DNA of 64,000 nt from JANXUR01 sp038229415 (lineage in GTDB: Bacteria > Acidobacteriota > Terriglobia > Terriglobales > Acidobacteriaceae): positions 124,001 to 188,000 of the forward strand of contig JBBROM010000002.1 of the NCBI GenBank assembly GCA_038229415.1, written 5' to 3'. Of this stretch, positions 62,007-64,000 are shown in pieces. The notes under the pieces were generated by a model. That model saw only the letters and a list, made by a program, of their open reading frames with translations, made no database searches and was not told where the DNA came from. The first letter of the stretch is position 1; each line of letters begins with the position of its first letter. The position numbers and the translations under genes were made by a program.

Positions 62007-63898
62007 AACATTTCTCACGTTCGCTTATCGGCGTAGCAGAATTAGCTGCCGCGCTCTGTGTTTTGTTGGCAGTATTCTCTGCTGCTGCTGTGCGGGCTAA
62101 AAGCGATCCAGTTACTGTTAACTCCCATCAAACCAACCTATTCAAGTATTCCAAAGCAAAGCGTCCTGCTTCAACTAATAGCATTCCTACATTCAATCGT
62201 GATATCGCCCCCATTCTTTTCACCAACTGTGCAACCTGTCATCGCCCGGGAGAAGCGGGGCCTTTCCCACTGCTCACTTACAATGACGCCCGCAAGCACG
62301 CGACTCAGATCGCTGAAGTAACCCGGCTGCACATTATGCCCCCGTGGCTACCGGAGCCCCAACCGCTCAAGCTGGCAGATGAACGGCGGCTCACACAAGC
62401 GCAGATTCTTACCTTGCAGAGGTGGGTGCAGGTAGATACGCCTGAGGGTAAACCGGAAGACCTGTCGCCACAGCCTAAATTCGTGGCAGGCTGGCAACTG
62501 GGCGAGCCAGACCTGATTCTGAATGCGACGAAACCGTACACACTGCCCGCCACCGGCCTGGATCGCTACTGGAACTTCATTTTGCCGATCGGCGTGAAGA
62601 AAACGCGCTGGATTCGCGCCATCGAAATTCGCGCGGGCGACCGCCGCCTGGTGCATCACGCCAACATCATTGTTGACCGATTAGCCGTGGGGCGCTTGAA
62701 AGAGTCCGAGTCCGGTTACGGGTTTGAAGGCATGGATTTGCGCGTCGAATCCGAAGTTTTCGACCCCGACAGCCATCTCTTTTTCTGGAAGCCGGGGAGT
62801 GTGCCGTATCGAGAACCCGAGGATCTTTCACTACGTGTGGATCCTGGCACCGACCTGATTCTGAATACCCATCTGCAACCCGGCGGCAAGCTTGAGACCG
62901 TGCAGCCCAGCATTGGTATTTACTTTGGTGCTAAGCCCGCTACTAAGTTCCCCATGCTATTAGAGCTGGAAAGTGATTTTAAGCTCGACATTCCGCCCGG
63001 CGAGCGGAACTTTGTAGTGACTGACGAATTCAAACTTCCTACGGATGTCGAGTTACTAGCCATCTATCCGCACGCTCACTATCTAGGCAAGAATCTGCTT
63101 GCCGAAGCGGTGCTGCCCAGCGGCAAGATCGAAACTCTTATTCATATTCCGCGTTGGGATCAGGCGTGGCAAGCTGTCTTTCGTTACGAAAAATCATTAA
63201 CCTTGCGCAAGGGAACAGTGGTGCGGATGCGCTATGCCTATGACAATTCGACGGATAATGTGCGCAACCCCAATCACCCGCCCAAGCGTGTACAGGCTGG
63301 GAATCAAGCCAGTGATGAGATGGCGCATTTATGGTTGCAAGTGTTACCGATAAACGTGGATGCAGCGGCTGGCGATCCGCGGCGAACCTTGCAGGAGGCG
63401 CTATCACGTCATCATGTGGAACGCAATCCTAGTGACTTTGAAGCGCACTATAACTTGGCAGCAATGCTGGAGGCGCGTGGTGAATCCGCCGCAGCCATTC
63501 AGCATTTTAAAGAAGCACTACGGCTGCGCCCGGGCGATCCGGTTGTGAATAATGCGCTAGGCAGCGCACTTATGGACGCGGGCAACACAGCCGAAGCGAT
63601 CAGTAACTTTCACATGGCCCTGTTATCGCGTCCGGAATACTTCGATGCACACTACAATCTGGGAATTGCACTTGCGAGCCAGAACCAATTCGCTCAAGCC
63701 TTGGTGGAGTTCCGGGAATCCGTACGCATCAGTCCGAACGATGCTGGAGCTGAGGCCAACTTAGGCGGCGCGCTGGCGCAACTTGGTCAACTTGTGGACG
63801 CCAAGGCTCACTTGCAGCGTGCGCTGGATATTGACCCTAAATCTCAACTCGCGCAGGAGAACTTGGCTGCGGTGGAAGCCATGCTGGCCACTCACTAA
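62003..63898 (+). CDS. exported haem-c / copper-monooxygenase-like protein with C-terminal TPRs
   Basis: ATG 62003 overlaps the redoxin stop. After a signal peptide (core LAAALCVLLAVFSAAAV) comes a haem c site, NCATCHRPGEAGPF (Cys76, Cys79, His80), in a small planctomycete-type cytochrome-like domain. The middle part, with VHHANIIVDRL, LNTHLQPGG and YPHAHYLGKNL, resembles the two-domain ascorbate-dependent type II copper monooxygenases (PHM/DBM), whose His pairs these could be. About four TPRs end the protein (AHYNLAAMLEARGESAAAI, NALGSALMDAGNTAEAI). The reaction is unknown; oxidation of a small molecule or a peptide outside the cytoplasm is likely. Confidence 0.8.
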   Translation: MKHFSRSLIGVAELAAALCVLLAVFSAAAVRAKSDPVTVNSHQTNLFKYSKAKRPASTNSIPTFNRDIAPILFTNCATCHRPGEAGPFPLLTYNDARKHATQIAEVTRLHIMPPWLPEPQPLKLADERRLTQAQILTLQRWVQVDTPEGKPEDLSPQPKFVAGWQLGEPDLILNATKPYTLPATGLDRYWNFILPIGVKKTRWIRAIEIRAGDRRLVHHANIIVDRLAVGRLKESESGYGFEGMDLRVESEVFDPDSHLFFWKPGSVPYREPEDLSLRVDPGTDLILNTHLQPGGKLETVQPSIGIYFGAKPATKFPMLLELESDFKLDIPPGERNFVVTDEFKLPTDVELLAIYPHAHYLGKNLLAEAVLPSGKIETLIHIPRWDQAWQAVFRYEKSLTLRKGTVVRMRYAYDNSTDNVRNPNHPPKRVQAGNQASDEMAHLWLQVLPINVDAAAGDPRRTLQEALSRHHVERNPSDFEAHYNLAAMLEARGESAAAIQHFKEALRLRPGDPVVNNALGSALMDAGNTAEAISNFHMALLSRPEYFDAHYNLGIALASQNQFAQALVEFRESVRISPNDAGAEANLGGALAQLGQLVDAKAHLQRALDIDPKSQLAQENLAAVEAMLATH

Positions 63899-64000
63899 AA
63901 CTGCAGTTTGCATCCATGAAAGACACATTACAATAAGCTACGTCTTAGGAGCTCGTTTAGTGTGCTGAATGCGAGTACTCACTCTGATCCAGTTGCGTCA

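Noticed and set aside
63898..63909. 12-base palindrome AAACTGCAGTTT after the last gene
   Set aside because: It has no loop and no T-run, so it is not a normal intrinsic terminator; probably chance.
63969..64000. Possible start of a further gene (MRVLTLIQLR...)
   Set aside because: It runs off the window after 10 codons and AGGAG is too far upstream, so it cannot be supported.

Overview
The window looks like chromosomal DNA of an acidobacterium (Acidobacteriota, Terriglobia / Koribacter-like). This is inferred from family content, since no rRNA is present. The clues are two very large Oar-like TonB-dependent receptors with an N-terminal carboxypeptidase-regulatory domain, a VWA protein of the acidobacterial VWFA-related type, secreted BNR/Asp-box propellers (one with eight TIG repeats), a rich set of secreted glycosidases, and an Hfq-like Sm protein. 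Coding density is high and no gap exceeds 300 bases. I saw no phage, insertion sequence or CRISPR array.

Layout. 1-11 kb: a dprA remnant read in three frames, topA, a small unknown gene, then a minus-strand block of ogt, an Mla-type ABC ATPase and permease, and a two-component pair (sigma-54-type regulator plus multi-domain kinase). 11-18 kb: an argD-like transaminase, an alpha/beta hydrolase, a DedA protein, a membrane protein gene cut by an in-frame amber codon, two tandem 43-residue secreted peptide genes, a YyaL/DUF255 thioredoxin-fold protein and an M20 peptidase. 18.9-19.2 kb: a MITE-like inverted repeat. 19-27 kb: glycerate 2-kinase and a tartronate-semialdehyde-reductase-like enzyme, a NucS-like nuclease, DinB and GNAT proteins, a secreted propeller and pheA. 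27-36 kb: lon, a membrane hydrolase-like protein, a secreted GH42 enzyme, a methyltransferase, a MoaD-MoaE fusion and a VWA protein. 36-48 kb: receptor 1, the Hfq-like gene coupled to an inositol-monophosphatase gene, ferredoxin, recO, glyQ-glyS, a secreted GH130-like enzyme and tRNA-Glu. 48-64 kb: an esterase, the BNR-TIG protein, receptor 2, a YhhQ-type transporter, a GH3 beta-glucosidase, and a coupled pair of a redoxin and a haem/copper/TPR protein.

How the parts work together. The receptors, GH42, GH3, GH130 and esterase suggest scavenging of plant or microbial polysaccharide at the cell surface. Glycerate kinase and the GarR-like reductase make a short route to 2-phosphoglycerate. ATGA or GTGA overlaps couple the ATPase gene to ogt, the Hfq-like gene to the phosphatase gene, and the redoxin gene to the haem/copper gene.

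The most likely undescribed element is the tandem peptide pair at 15125-15492. The last 20 residues are identical in both copies although 10 of the 20 codons differ, all synonymously. The signal peptides have diverged. Each copy has its own ribosome binding site, a hairpin lies between them and a strong terminator follows.
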